NCBI GenBank assembly: GCA_001586965.3
Contig: LUCW03000810.1
Span: forward strand, 1-26,137
DNA from: Sphaeroforma sirkka
Lineage: Eukaryota; Opisthokonta; Ichthyosporea; Ichthyophonida
Length of the DNA: 26,137 nucleotides
Direction: 5' to 3'
Shown here: one piece after another, positions 12,104-23,758 of the stretch
Layout: the number at the start of each line of letters is the position of its first letter
Numbering within the stretch: the stretch's first letter is position 1
Notes under the pieces: model-generated
Told to the model about the DNA's origin: nothing
The model's input: only the letters and a program-made list of their open reading frames with translations
Databases searched by the model: none
Translations under genes and position numbers: made by a program

Positions 12104-13008
12104 GTGATTGTAAAGCTGGTTGCCGGACAAATAGACGAGGATTATTCTGTCATAGCCCGCGGTTTAATCAGCATTGATAACAAGTCAGGTGAAGTGAATA
12201 CGGAACTGATTGAAATGAAGTTAAGACATATTCGCTGGCACCGAGCGATAACTGTAGATTGCAGTCACAAACATATACTTGAAATGATTGTACAAACTAG
12301 CAAAGCACACTCAACACCCAGTAAAGGGAAGAAGTTTATTTGCTCCTGTCCATCCCGAAAGTCTTGTTTTCACTTTCCCGAAACAACTTTCAAAGTCGGA
12401 ATAGGACTAGTGGTTGGAAGCTCTGATCACCAATCTTAGCACCAGCATTGAAGCGTTTGCAAGCAATTGAAGATCCGGACAGAAAATCTGCCGGATCTAT
12501 TCAGAACGAGAATGCTGCGTTCACAATACTTTATTATACTAAAATTTGTTTCTTGTCATATTCTCAGAATACCCCTGTGGCCTACGGAACAGAAATTATC
12601 CGTCGTCATTAATGTTTTCCGTAAAAACTAGCATATACGTCAAGGATGACGCTGTTGCGTGAGTACTATCGTGTATCTGTCTATGATTTCTTCACAGAAC
12701 CAGGTCACGTGTCATAGCACTGGCATCAGAGCATGCTCACTACTGTCTAATTCTTGTCACCTAGTCTGACTTCTCAATACACATGCACGATGCCGTACAT
12801 GAACCTAATTAAAAAAAGGTTTTGTGCGTAGATGTGAGACAATATGCTTTCTAGTGTATATCATTTACTCAGCGACCGCAAAATATTCTCGCAATCGAAA
12901 ACAATACAAATATAGACAAAGAAAAAAACCCAAAGACCCCTCCTTCTCATCTTGAGCATGGGATGAGTATGATATAGCTATAGGGACAGTGCAGTGAAAA
13001 CAGCTCTG
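12104..13008. other. intergenic DNA between the convergent ENTH and EMC6 genes
   Basis: About 0.9 kb holding the 3' ends of two converging genes. A frame of 111 codons (12104-12439) follows the ENTH stop directly, but it starts with GTG, has no family motif and is most simply 3' UTR. A strong hairpin lies at 12471-12498. No clear AATAAA close to either stop was found. Confidence 0.5.
12471..12498 (+). other. 12-bp hairpin in the 3' flank of the ENTH gene
   Basis: AGATCCGG pairs perfectly with CCGGATCT. Inside, CAGA pairs with TCTG around an AAA loop, leaving one bulged A. It lies 370 bp after the ENTH stop. It could be a 3' UTR structure or a small palindromic insertion; function unknown. 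Confidence 0.6.
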
Positions 13009-13243
13009 TTAAGATCGATCAACATACGTCCACCAGAAGATGTAGCTGAGCATATTCCCGGCAATTCCGTCCGTCAACACTGCCGTGCTAGACTTGAATT
13101 TATTGTCCACTGAGAACCCGAGAATGGCAAAGAGACTCAGCGATACTAAGCCAGATACGAAGAAGAAAAATGCAAATCCCTCAATATTGGTGAGGCCCAG
13201 TATCCCGGCGGTAGTCCCACAAAGTGCAGCGGTGATGATCCGA
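13009..13243 (-). CDS. EMC6: EMC6 (ER membrane protein complex subunit 6), conserved C-terminal exon
   Basis: Read on the minus strand from an acceptor (TTTTTTCAAACTAACAG) at 13244, the exon encodes RIITAALCGTTAGILGLTN, then GFAFFFFVSGLVSLSLF, GFSVDNKFKSS, TDGIAGNMLSYIFWWTY and a TAA at 13009-13011. This matches EMC6/TMEM93 along its length: the R-T/I start, the diagnostic TAGILGLT, three hydrophobic helices, and the W-T-Y/F end. EMC6 is a core membrane subunit of the ER membrane protein complex, which inserts transmembrane helices. The exon starts with one base completing a codon, so the preceding exon should end with two. The N-terminal exon is unresolved: the frame stays open up to 13409 without an ATG, and several short donors (for example near 13305 and 13357) are possible. 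Confidence 0.85.
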
Positions 13244-13409
13244 CTGTTAGTTTGAAAAAATGGTAGACAATGCAGATAGGTGTCAGATTTGTAGCTGGCT
13301 ATTGCGGCATGTACGTGAGATGTGGCAACAATATTACCAAACCAATCGAAGAGATCTGAGAAGTGTGAATGCCACAGATAGTGTAGAGGTAAGATTATGA
13401 GAAGCCGCG

Positions 13410-13750
13410 CTCAACAGTGCCAACTCGCATTCATATCAGACAAGTCTGAGTTCGATGTCGCGGCCAGGTATCGAGACACTTGCTTCTAGTAAGAATTGCC
13501 AAACAAACAAAAAAAAACATTCATACATGAGACAAATATATTGATTTCTCCTAGTCTGGAATTCGAGACGAGTAGATATGTATACAGTTACAATTACGTG
13601 ACACATTGCATCCCAACTTCCAGGCCGAATACAGGGCATTCATGAGAAAAATAATATATTCATCGAGAGAAAAATCACGTTGCACTACAAAAATCATACA
13701 ACCGTCCAAAGATCACATAAACAACATTAAACACCCAGCAGCTTACATTC
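13410..13750. other. region upstream of the EMC6 core, probably containing its first exon and promoter
   Basis: On the minus strand a T-rich stretch (about 13490-13520) and a pyrimidine-rich acceptor-like sequence near 13395 suggest that spliced 5' exons lie here. I could not choose an exon with an ATG and matching phase. No other gene is visible. Confidence 0.35.
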
Positions 13751-13837
13751 CACACCCACGCAGACACACAAACAAACACCCACCCACTAAACTACCCATG
13801 TACGCATGGACCCACACACATACCCAAGCAAGCACAA

Positions 13838-13842
<5 letters not shown>

Positions 13843-13890
<48 letters not shown>
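13843..13890. repeat. (GGGACA)8 hexanucleotide repeat
   Basis: Eight perfect tandem GGGACA units, followed by GGCACA and then (CA)n and (TA)n. The G-runs make G-quadruplex formation possible on the plus strand. Confidence 0.97.
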
Positions 13891-13896
<6 letters not shown>

Positions 13897-13898
13897 CC

Positions 13899-13986
<88 letters not shown>

Positions 13987-14074
13987 TAATCAAACGAATA
14001 CACATACGCACAGGAATCCGAAATCGAAGACGCACCCAAAAAAAACACACACACATATATAAATAAATATATAT

Positions 14075-14164
<90 letters not shown>

Positions 14165-14223
14165 GAAACAGACAAAACATACAAAACATAGATACATGCA
14201 TGAATATATATATATATATCTCT

Positions 14224-14271
<48 letters not shown>

Positions 14272-14450
14272 GCATGCACAACCCACCCACCCCACATATG
14301 TATATATATATGTGCATGCACTGACATACACAACAAGTGCAAGGTGTACACGCACGCAAGGGACAGAACATCAAACAATAAACTATATATACAAGCATAT
14401 ATATATATATATATGTATGTATATATATATATATACATACATATTATGCG
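13891..14450. repeat. (CA)n/(TA)n compound microsatellites
   Basis: (CA)n at about 13893-13918, then (TA)n at 13918-13970, 14078-14160, 14226-14270 and 14397-14432, separated by 40-100 bp of A/C-rich spacer. No gene. Confidence 0.95.
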
Positions 14451-15240
14451 TATGCGCACATGCATATGCGTAATGCACATATATATATATATATATATAC
14501 ATACATGCATGCCTGTCACACGCACATCACGCATCATCATCATCAATATTATTATATATATATAATATATAATATATATATATAAAACCATATAATACAA
14601 AATATGTATGCGCACGTGCAATATGCGTTACATACATAAAAGGCATGCACACATTACATATATACATGCATGTTGTATCTGTTTAATCCATCCATATGTG
14701 TGCATGTATTTGTATTCAGTGGGTTGCATTTTATATACATATTATATGTATAATATTATTATTATAATATACATTGCATGCATATAATATATGTGCATAT
14801 GCATTATATACATACATCATGCATGCACATGTGCATACGCATATACATATATTCATAATAATACATACATATGTATATATATAATAACATATACATATGC
14901 ATATATACATGTTAATATATGCATATAATATCATCACACACGTATCATAATAATATTATAATAATATATATATATATATAATAATATATGTGATGTGATT
15001 GATTTGTTTTTATATATATGGGTGTGCATTTTTTTTATATATATATTTGCGTAATAATAATAATAATATATAATATATATCAAACACAAACATATGGATG
15101 ATACACCATAATACATACATACATATATACGCGGCAAAGAGAAAACACACGCACATTTGAACAGGACGCACTGTGCACATACATTACAACAACACATTGT
15201 ACGCACATAACACACACATACATATGCATACATATATATG
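14451..15240. repeat. cryptic simple sequence, AT-rich alternating purine-pyrimidine
   Basis: Degenerate runs of ATGCAT, GTGCATATGC, ATAATATA and TAATAATAATA. Short ORFs here are all Ile/Tyr/Cys/Val/His repeats from alternating dinucleotides. No exon is supported. Confidence 0.85.
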
Positions 15241-15479
<239 letters not shown>

Positions 15480-15591
15480 AATATAAATTGAACTATGTCT
15501 GAATAATTGTTACGATCCGCTGCAGATTAATAAGTGTAAACAACTATCGAGTTAAAGCATTGAAACTTTTGAAATAATCACATCTTTTTTA

Positions 15592-16342
15592 CTAGAGTAC
15601 ATACACTCTCTGAACTTCTTTCAAGTTGTGGGCCATTGAAACTGGATTGACGAAGTGAGAAGTTTGTTCCTCGGCTGCTTGTGGCTGCTGCATATTGATC
15701 AGTTACTATACGATACAAATATACAAGTTGCAAGCTTAGTCACCTTGAATGCAATAAAGGCTTGTGTATGACCTATTTACAATATTTACATCTTAAAACA
15801 AATATATATACATTGCTTTTTACACTCACGAGTTCATATTTGCGGTCCTCTGCCGAGCACCCGATATGGTTCCAGGTTCCTTGCCATTTACGCACTATAA
15901 AACCCTCTATTTTCTGGAAATATATAGTACAAAAATAAAGTTTAATGGACCAGTTGAAATCGGTCAAAATTCATATGCCTAATCCCGACTGTAAAGCACT
16001 ACGGGTAGGACAGTTTTAACTTGGGACTCTCACTTTTATTGAAATCGAGACAATTGGGCCTATGAAATTGTGGTTAAAGCCAGATAGTGCAAGTACGTAG
16101 GCTTGTTGTCAAGCGTAAAGGCCCAAAAATATATTTTAAGGTTCTCTGCGTACTGTCCACACTGGCATTGGCGATTGCTACGAGATCTGTCTCGCTAAAA
16201 AAAGGGGAATAATTTATGTACCTCACTGTGTGCACACCAATTGTCCGACATCTATCTGCGATAAGCTTTGACATTACATACTCGGAACATAAAACAGAAA
16301 ACCTACCCAGACTTGCACACATCTCGCAATATAGAACGTCAT
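15592..16342 (-). CDS. small three-exon gene of unknown function (about 71 aa)
   Basis: Proposed minus-strand exons: 16342-16307 ([15 protein letters not shown], donor GTAGGT), 15913-15830 (acceptor [23 protein letters not shown] and [18 protein letters not shown]; donor GTGAGT) and 15687-15592 (acceptor ATATGCAG; Gln/Glu-rich start, [16 protein letters not shown]). All three are whole multiples of three and join in phase 0. The middle and last exons are the best supported: strong splice sites and ordinary protein composition. Exon 1 is weaker because its ATG lies one base from the divergent ATG of the CDC50 gene, so both 5' UTRs would overlap; the true start may lie elsewhere. The aromatic/basic composition of exons 1-2 hints at a small organelle protein, but I recognise no family. 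Confidence 0.45.
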
Positions 16343-16343
16343 T

Positions 16344-17348
16344 ATGCGTAGGAGAAAAAAAGAAGAGAAAAAGGTCTCCAAGAGACCCGCCAATGTCGCC
16401 TTCAAACAGCAGAAGCTGCGAGCGTGGCAGCCCATTTTAACACCTAAATCAGTGCTTCCCGTGTTCTTTATTGTGGGCCTATGTTTCATCCCGCTGGGCG
16501 TGGTCTTCTTCCTGACATCTAACAGTGTATGAATTTATGTGCTTTTATTTCAAAGTACAAGAAGCCAGCAATATATGGAGCAACCTGTTCTACCTTTCGT
16601 TAATCATATGGCGCATCTTCATAGCAAATGGTGGGGGGTTCTCTCTCGCTGCGTGCCTGTCGTGAACGATTTTACGGCCCGTCATACTTTGATACTGCCA
16701 GTTCTATTGTTTTAGGAGGTCTAAAAATGAAGCTCATGTCTATTTTATATTCTCTCCCTCGAATACCTTAGGTGAAACATTATGAGGTTGACTACACCGA
16801 GTGCATGTCGGTTGATAACCCTGGACAGTCGTGCGCTTCGATTGTTCTAAACAATCAGACTGCCGCTGCGACAAATTTCTGTAAATGCAGTGTCGATATT
16901 GTCGTCGAAGAAGATATGAATGACCAGGTAAGTATCGCTGATTAATATGTATGCGTAAGTAAACTTCTAAGATATATATAGTATTTTCCACGTAGGTAGT
17001 CAATTGTGAGGTGCTGCTGATAGAGCTTATTGACAATACAAGTGGCAAACCAAAACTATGGGGACATATGAGTGTACAATACTTGAATTGTATAAAAAAA
17101 ATATTTGGAATTCTTCACAACGATAAACCTAACACTTCAGGTAGTACGTTGCTTGTTCACCCCAGTTGTAAGAATATAAACGTATTCGAATGTTGCCGTG
17201 TAGTATGTTTTATCCAGAATACTCTCACTTTTATGTGTCCTGTTAAATTTAAATAAATAAGGTTATATACGTATATATATATATATATGTATATATATGT
17301 ACGTGTAAATATACAACTCGGCATACATGTATATTCATAAATATATTC

Positions 17349-17440
<92 letters not shown>

Positions 17441-17872
17441 ATATGATGATGATGTGTGTGTGCATATGTCATATATAAAAATATATATTTAAATTTGTTA
17501 TATTTATATATATGGATATGTATGGGTGCGGGACATTTATGTATATATATATATATATACATTGATACATAGATACATAGAGACATGCACGTGTGCGGAG
17601 CGGTTGTGGGTTGCATACATACATACATACATACATGCATACGTGCGTGCGTGCGCATACATACATACATGCGTGCACGTGCATGCGACACATACATACG
17701 CAATACATGTTATATATATATATAATATATATATATATATACATATATATAATGATATATGATCTGTATATATCTTTATATATATATACATGTATTTATT
17801 TACATATGTATGTGCATGCATGCATATATCCATACATCTATGCATATATACATATATATATGCACATCTATC

Positions 17873-17920
<48 letters not shown>

Positions 17921-18087
17921 TGTTTGTTATATTATGCCCAAGTATATGTGTAATCGTATCGATATCATCATACATATCTGGCGATCCATCTATTGGGTCT
18001 TGTTCATCAATATACATGTATATACTGACATACATATCTAAATATGCATAGCTTTTTTTGCATATATAAAAAAACAAATACATATAT

Positions 18088-18133
<46 letters not shown>

Positions 18134-18181
18134 TATGTATTTATTTAGTTTCATATATATTTATATGTTCATGTATATATA

Positions 18182-18219
<38 letters not shown>

Positions 18220-20355
18220 TTTTTTCTCGTATATTTGCATATGCATATGGGTTACAAATATTCGCACATATTCATACGTAGGTTTATTTGTTATATATAA
18301 TTAATATTGCAGTATCAATTTCTCATACATATAGACAGTCCTATACGTATATGTTTACTATTTTAATCTTCATACCTGTTTGGGCCAAGTCCACATACGT
18401 GAGAAAGTCTCAGTTGCGCTTACTGGGGCATTCGTGAAGACTTAGCTCGTTTCCCTTGTCCATTCATTCCTCTCAATGTTCCCTATTGTATATCACTCCA
18501 GGTGTACATGTACTACGCCCTAGATAACTACTACCAGAACCACAGAAGATATGTAAAATCACGCGACGACAATCAACTACACGGTGGGTCTGGTGTTCAA
18601 TCAACCTGCGATCCTTTGGATACACTATCAAACGGATCAGCGTACGCGCCCTGCGGTTACGTCGCTAACAGTTTCTTCAACGGTAAGTCGACTGGGCGAA
18701 CGGGCTGACTTAAGTTCGTGACAATTCTTAACAACATTGTGCTTTATTGTATATTCGCTGCTACTGATAAAGCGTGTGAGATATTTTATAAGTAATCAGT
18801 GATATACATACGAGAACAAGACAAGAGTGATTACACAGTTACTGCATTTTCGTGTTCGACGTTGGTTATGTAAATGACAGAAGATGTGGTGTCTGACACA
18901 ATGGTATGGTGGATTTTAATTGTATTTTTGCAACAATTTTTAACAGCTCGCATCATTTCAGCACACCGCCCTAATACGTTGCGATGCTTGGCTTGATTTA
19001 TGTCCGTGAAACGGATGCTTTAGTAATTTAATGCGCTGTTCTGTATTGTTAAGAGGTATTGACCACAGATGTACCAGTGCTAGAAGAATACTCGTTGTAC
19101 TGGTGTGTACTGCATGTTTGCACTATGCTATTATTGGCAACAAAGTAATGTACGTATCAACACAAGGCTGGTCTGATACGTAGTTGTCAGTCTAACACTA
19201 ATGGTGACGGCTTTTTGAGGTTGTCAAGAAAGTGTGCACATGATTTCTGACTTTGCACAACTACAAATCTTCTCCAGATACTATCTACTTGCTGGATTCA
19301 GCCGGTGTAAACGTGAGTCTGGTAGCGGACAATATTGCCTGGACTTCGGACGCCGACACCAAGTTTAAGAATCCCGCGAGCTTTGACGGTACTGTCCGCC
19401 CTCCTAGTTGGACGCACGACGTCACTGATTTCCCTGCCACCAAGGTTTACCCTGAGCTGAGACAGGTACATATGGTTCTTTACCCATAGTTGTCGATGAG
19501 TAGTCGAATCATATGCGATAACAATGGGCATCCGTATACATTAACAGCTATTTATAAGTGGTGCGTGAACGTGCTCGGAACAAGTTCAGACCTCAAAACC
19601 TACTCTTCAGCTAGCGTAAAGTGCTCCTACGGGTTTGAGATAATTTGTGAATTGATTTGGGCGTATCCAAATTATGCATCCATTTATTACAATATTTATC
19701 TCGTCGGCAAGAGGTATTCATGTATAGAGAATAGTACTCGCATTAAATTTTCCACTTTTCCATGTCATACCATCCACCCTTTCTTCCCCAGCCGTACACA
19801 CATGTACTTATATATCTGATCTCAATTTATATCATGTGTAGGGCTACGAGAATCTAGATCTCATTGTCTGGATGAGGGCTGCTGCGCTACCAAAGTTCCG
19901 CAAGCTTTACCGTAAAATCGCCGATGTCACTTTGCCAGCGGGGACCTACACATTTGACGTATGTTCGGCGTTGGGCTGGGGTGGGTTTTTTACTTTGTCT
20001 TTCACAACTATGATCCGGTTTACTACGCTTAGTTAACGCAGTTCGCAGGCGAGATAGTTTAGGTCCCGTTTGAAAGTGCATTTGATGCCAACGAACAGTA
20101 TCTCAAATCTGTCACACTGTCTATCTTGCAAATCCCATCCAGATTACTTACAACTACCCCGTGACTAAGTTCAATGGCAAGAAGATGATGGTACTCAGTA
20201 CCAGCAGCTGGATTGGTGGCAACAACAACTTCATGGGCATCGCGTATATGGTGGTAGGCACACTCAGCCTTGTCACCGGCATTATCCTGCTGGTGCGTCA
20301 CATGGTATCACCCAGACAGCTGGGTGATCACAAATACCTGACTTGGGAGAAGTAG
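16344..20355 (+). CDS. CDC50/TMEM30 family P4-ATPase flippase beta subunit, six exons
   Basis: Exons: 16344-16526, 16772-16927, 18502-18682, 19278-19465, 19842-19958 and 20143-20355 (TAG). All introns are GT-AG and all phases agree, giving 345 aa, a normal family length. Family motifs appear in order: [16 protein letters not shown] and the first membrane helix ([20 protein letters not shown]), then [100 protein letters not shown] with the second helix, and the C-terminal LGDHKYLTW. Cysteines of exon 2 (SCAS, CKC) and exon 3 should form lumenal disulfides; NQT, NGS and NVS are glycosylation candidates. CDC50 proteins are needed for ER exit and activity of phospholipid flippases. The ATG is the first in frame after TAG at 16332-16334. 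Confidence 0.97.
17265..18220. repeat. microsatellite field in intron 2 of the CDC50 gene
   Basis: (TA)n at 17273-17300, 17354-17435, 17538-17558, 17710-17750, 17873-17920, 18093-18128 and 18185-18214, with (CATA)n and (GTGC)n at 17613-17700. It makes intron 2 (16928-18501) by far the longest of the gene. Confidence 0.95.
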
Positions 20356-21265
20356 GGAAGTGTGCCTGAACGAATAGCGAGTGGCGGTGAGGTTCGCGAG
20401 TATGCCTATTCCAACCAGTGATATCACAAGAGGTACTCAAGCCGGGAGGTGCGTCAGTCTGTCCGAATAGGGGTTTGACCGCATTGATCTAGCCTTCTCA
20501 CAACTTCGGATACTTCCGTCAGCCATGCCCAGGAGGGGATGACCTGCGATGAAACCACACGGCACTGCGCACACTTGTATATACGCTCCCTGCTATGTGA
20601 TCCTGTCCATGGCTGGCAACGTTCTCCTTCACGCTGGCGCTGGAATGGAAAATGCTGAGGAGATATTACTAGACGGCCGAGAGGGTCACATCGTGTCCGT
20701 GTCTCACCTAGCCACTTCGCACCTGCAAGCCGACAATGGACTCTCTGCTGTTGATACCGTACTTATATATGTGCAAGTCCCAATCCAAATGCCTTCTAGT
20801 GCTCCATCAGATCCTTTTAAAGTAAATACAATTTGTGCTCTGCGCATTCCCACTATATCAACATGCAGTTTAAGTTGCATGAGGTACCATCGACGACGCG
20901 AGGCGAGATGGACTGCATTGAAATCAATCATGATTGCTAGGTTTCAACCTAAATTTGCATGTTCACTTTTGAGATATTCTGTTGTTAGACAGGCGTACAC
21001 TGAATGGAAGGGCAAGAATTCATAGACTTGCCCTTACCAATGTTTAGCGTGAGATTACCTCTAGCCGAGTCATTTCTCGCCAAATTAGATGGGTGTGACA
21101 TATGGGATTCACTTATCAGCTCCACAGTGCGTGCCTTTCAATCAGTTGAGTTTTAAAACATGGTAGCAGGAATTAAATATGTATAAAAAGTTCTTTATAT
21201 GTTAATATATAATTGTCACAACTCGCTACCTGTGCAGTTCGACAATATCATTTTATAAGTGCCTG
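20356..21265. other. intergenic DNA between convergent CDC50 and SZRD1-like genes, with an uncertain 158-codon ORF
   Basis: A plus-strand frame at 20549-21025 is open for 158 codons. Its first third has gene-like composition (MAGNVLLHAGAGMENAEEI), but the rest does not, and no motif, homologue or splice support is seen. The minus strand has an equally open stretch around 20530-20640 after a TTTTCCATTCCAG acceptor-like sequence. It may be 3' UTR of either gene or a small unrecognised gene. Confidence 0.3.
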
Positions 21266-22885
21266 CTATGTAGAGTCCATAGACGGGCGTGTTATGTTGT
21301 ACCCCGCGTTACCCCTTGCAACCCCGAAACCACTGGAATTATCTGCAACCCTAGGCTCCCGAATGATGTTGCTGTTCATTGGCGCGGCTTTAGTGTTCGG
21401 TACATTGTTGACTGGGTATCTCACGGTGTACTCGGCCGCGTACCGGTTGCCGATGGGCACGCCGGGCCCGTTTCTAGGAGTGGGCGACATTCTATTGGAA
21501 TAGGTAGGCGACTGAGTGCCGATCTGATGGGCGTACGCATGGTTACTGTACGGCATGTAGGCCGTTGTGTAGGTGTTTGGTGTGTTACTTACGTTCACCA
21601 TGTTGATGTTGTTAATGTTTGCCATGCTGGGGTCGCTGATGTTGCCGTAATGGCTGTTGGTCATATAATTTGTACTGTAATTGCTATTCATATTGTTCGG
21701 GCTTGCGCTGTGATTGTTGTAGTTGTTCCGTGAATAGACTGGGGTGGGTGTGGGTGTGGGTGTGGAGTTCCCAGACCCGCCACTGCCCATGCCACTGAGC
21801 GATCCAGTGCTGCCCGATGCCACGGGATTCTTGCCAAATATTTTCTCTCTCGCTGCAGCATAATCTATCTCACGCTGGGTTAGCGTTTTACTTGCTTTGC
21901 CTTCTAATTTCTTCCCCTTTGTCTTATTACCATGTCCCTGTTGCCCAGCCTTTGCGGTTTTGGTCACTGGCGCAGGATTTTCCTGGCCCTTACTAGAGGT
22001 CACCGTTGCAGGCGATGAGGGGCGTTTAAGCAACTTCGGTTGAATTTCGTTCTGGCTCGAGTTAGGCCGCCTAAGGATTTGTACTTTCACGTTCGTTGCT
22101 GACTGTTTGATAACAGTGATTGCGAAATTGGAGGTTCGTCAGTACAAAGGCACGTGCTAATCAACAGTAAATGAATTAAATCAGAATCAACTACATACAT
22201 AAAAGCACAGGATGAGACAGAATGTCAATATAAAGATGCATGTACGAAAGATACATGCGAGCTACGCACTGTACAAGATTCTCTGACGTGTACACGTCAC
22301 GCATCGAACGAGCTTATTGACATACACGCGCACTAGCGCACATGCATTTGAAAATCTAGCGAATACACATACAAATCAGACAAATGGTGAAGCTGAATAC
22401 TCATGCTTCTCCAAATTTTCAAGCAGGACCTTATATCGAATAATTCGCGTATTTTACGAAATTGGATAATCCGTTAAATTCAAAACAATTGCTGGACTAC
22501 ACCGATCAGTACTAGACACCGCGTCATCATCCCACTTTTAAGTCTTGAGTCGCTCGTGTATGCCCGAGACGCAAACAGCGTGTATGGGTATCCAAGATTG
22601 TTTCAAAGACTATATAGGCGACATACCACGTTTGAATTGTTATTTGCGCCCAGGGCCATAGCAGAGAATTGGGTATCCACTTGATTAGCGACGCTCGAGT
22701 ATCTACAAAAGTAGATTCATTGAATTTCAGTAGGCTAAATGAAACCTATTTCGAGTTTAGATGGCGTTCAAAATGTTCCCTAGCCATTCGTTCGAGTTTA
22801 AGTCGAAACAAACTATATCCAGAAGGAATATGTATCAACCTATATATCATTACAATTTAATACCCACACAAGCACACACCATATC

Positions 22886-22965
<80 letters not shown>

Positions 22966-23377
22966 TATACAAACGTTTATAGGCATACAAACAGCTAAAT
23001 AAACATGCATATACAACCACAGACACAAACACAAACGAACACACATATGCACATACTCAGACACACATACACTTAAATAGCTATCTCATATGCACATACT
23101 CAGACACACATACACCTAAACACATACACTTAAATAGCTATCTCATATGCACATACTCAGACACACATACACCTAAACACATACACTTAAATAGCTATCA
23201 CATCCAGCTATATAATCATGTGCATATATGTGTTTTGTGCACGATTTATGTGAGTATATATATGAGAATCTATGAATATGTATACTGAAAGAACTATAAA
23301 CACGCAGAACTGATTTTACAGATGTCTGGAAGAATCGTAAAAATATATTTATATATATATATATGTAAATGTATTGT

Positions 23378-23420
<43 letters not shown>

Positions 23421-23758
23421 TATATATATATGTAATTTTAATAATCATGCACACTTTAAGAGGAAAACGCGTATACAAGTACTATCTGCGAGACACAAAC
23501 AGACCTAAAATCTAGTACAATTAAAAAAGTAGCGAATTAACGATTGTATATATTATATTGCCTGTACTAAAGAGGAAACTAGGGTAGGGCACCCTGGCCT
23601 CATTCCAATACATTTAGATGCATATACATTGCTTCTCACTTTACATGCGGTATCATTTCATCACAAAACCCATACCGATCAATCGTGGCACCAGAGTCGG
23701 GCACCTTGTCAAACTCGCCCGCGCTATCCAACGCTTCCCAGTCTTCAGAGTCCGCCAT
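21266..23758 (-). CDS. SZRD1-like protein with SUZ and SUZ-C motifs (probable RNA-binding)
   Basis: Minus strand. Exon 1 is 23758-23676: MADSEDWEALDSAGEFD, ending ATIDR across a phase-2 donor (CG|GTATGG). This resembles the acidic SZRD1 N-terminus with its conserved Trp and DSGEIDRR. The main exon runs from about 22102 (acceptor AAACAG) to the TAG at 21266-21268. It has VQILRRPNSS (SZRD1: RILKRP), the SUZ motif LTQREIDYAAAREKIFG, a low-complexity Asn/Ser/Tyr/Thr/Met linker of about 150 residues, and SUZ-C NIIREPRVADNSSGFG near the end. SUZ motifs bind RNA. Exon 1 ends in phase 2 but the visible main-exon acceptor gives phase 0, so at least one small middle exon, expected to encode the basic segment after IDR, is still missing from 22110-23670. 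The main exon alone (278 codons) is longer than human SZRD1 because of the linker. Confidence 0.85.
22886..22961. repeat. (CA)n(TA)n microsatellite in the SZRD1-like intron
   Basis: About 30 bp of CA followed by about 44 bp of TA. It lies inside the intron between exon 1 and the main exon of the minus-strand gene. Confidence 0.95.
23044..23200. repeat. minisatellite, three copies of 43/57/57 bp
   Basis: Copies at 23044-23086, 23087-23143 and 23144-23200 start with CATATGCACATACTCAG and end with TTAAATAGCTATC. Copies 2 and 3 are almost identical and carry an extra 14 bp (CTAAACACATACAC) absent from copy 1. Confidence 0.95.
23341..23430. repeat. (TA)n and (CA)n microsatellites
   Basis: Short TA run at 23347-23363, about 34 bp of CA at 23382-23416, then TA to 23430. 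Intronic in the SZRD1-like gene. Confidence 0.9.

Noticed and set aside
12104..12439. 111-codon frame directly after the ENTH stop
   Set aside because: It begins with GTG, has no recognisable motif and is most simply 3' UTR. Read-through cannot be argued from the sequence.
16074..16322. 82-codon minus-strand ORF upstream of CDC50
   Set aside because: It overlaps the proposed intron of the small gene. Two frames look about equally protein-like, and no donor matches the phase of the exon at 15913. I kept the exon set that joins in phase.
22370..22445. Candidate middle exon of the SZRD1-like gene (LLENLEKHEYSASPF on the minus strand)
   Set aside because: The only usable acceptor gives phase 0 where phase 2 is needed, and the peptide does not match the expected basic segment.
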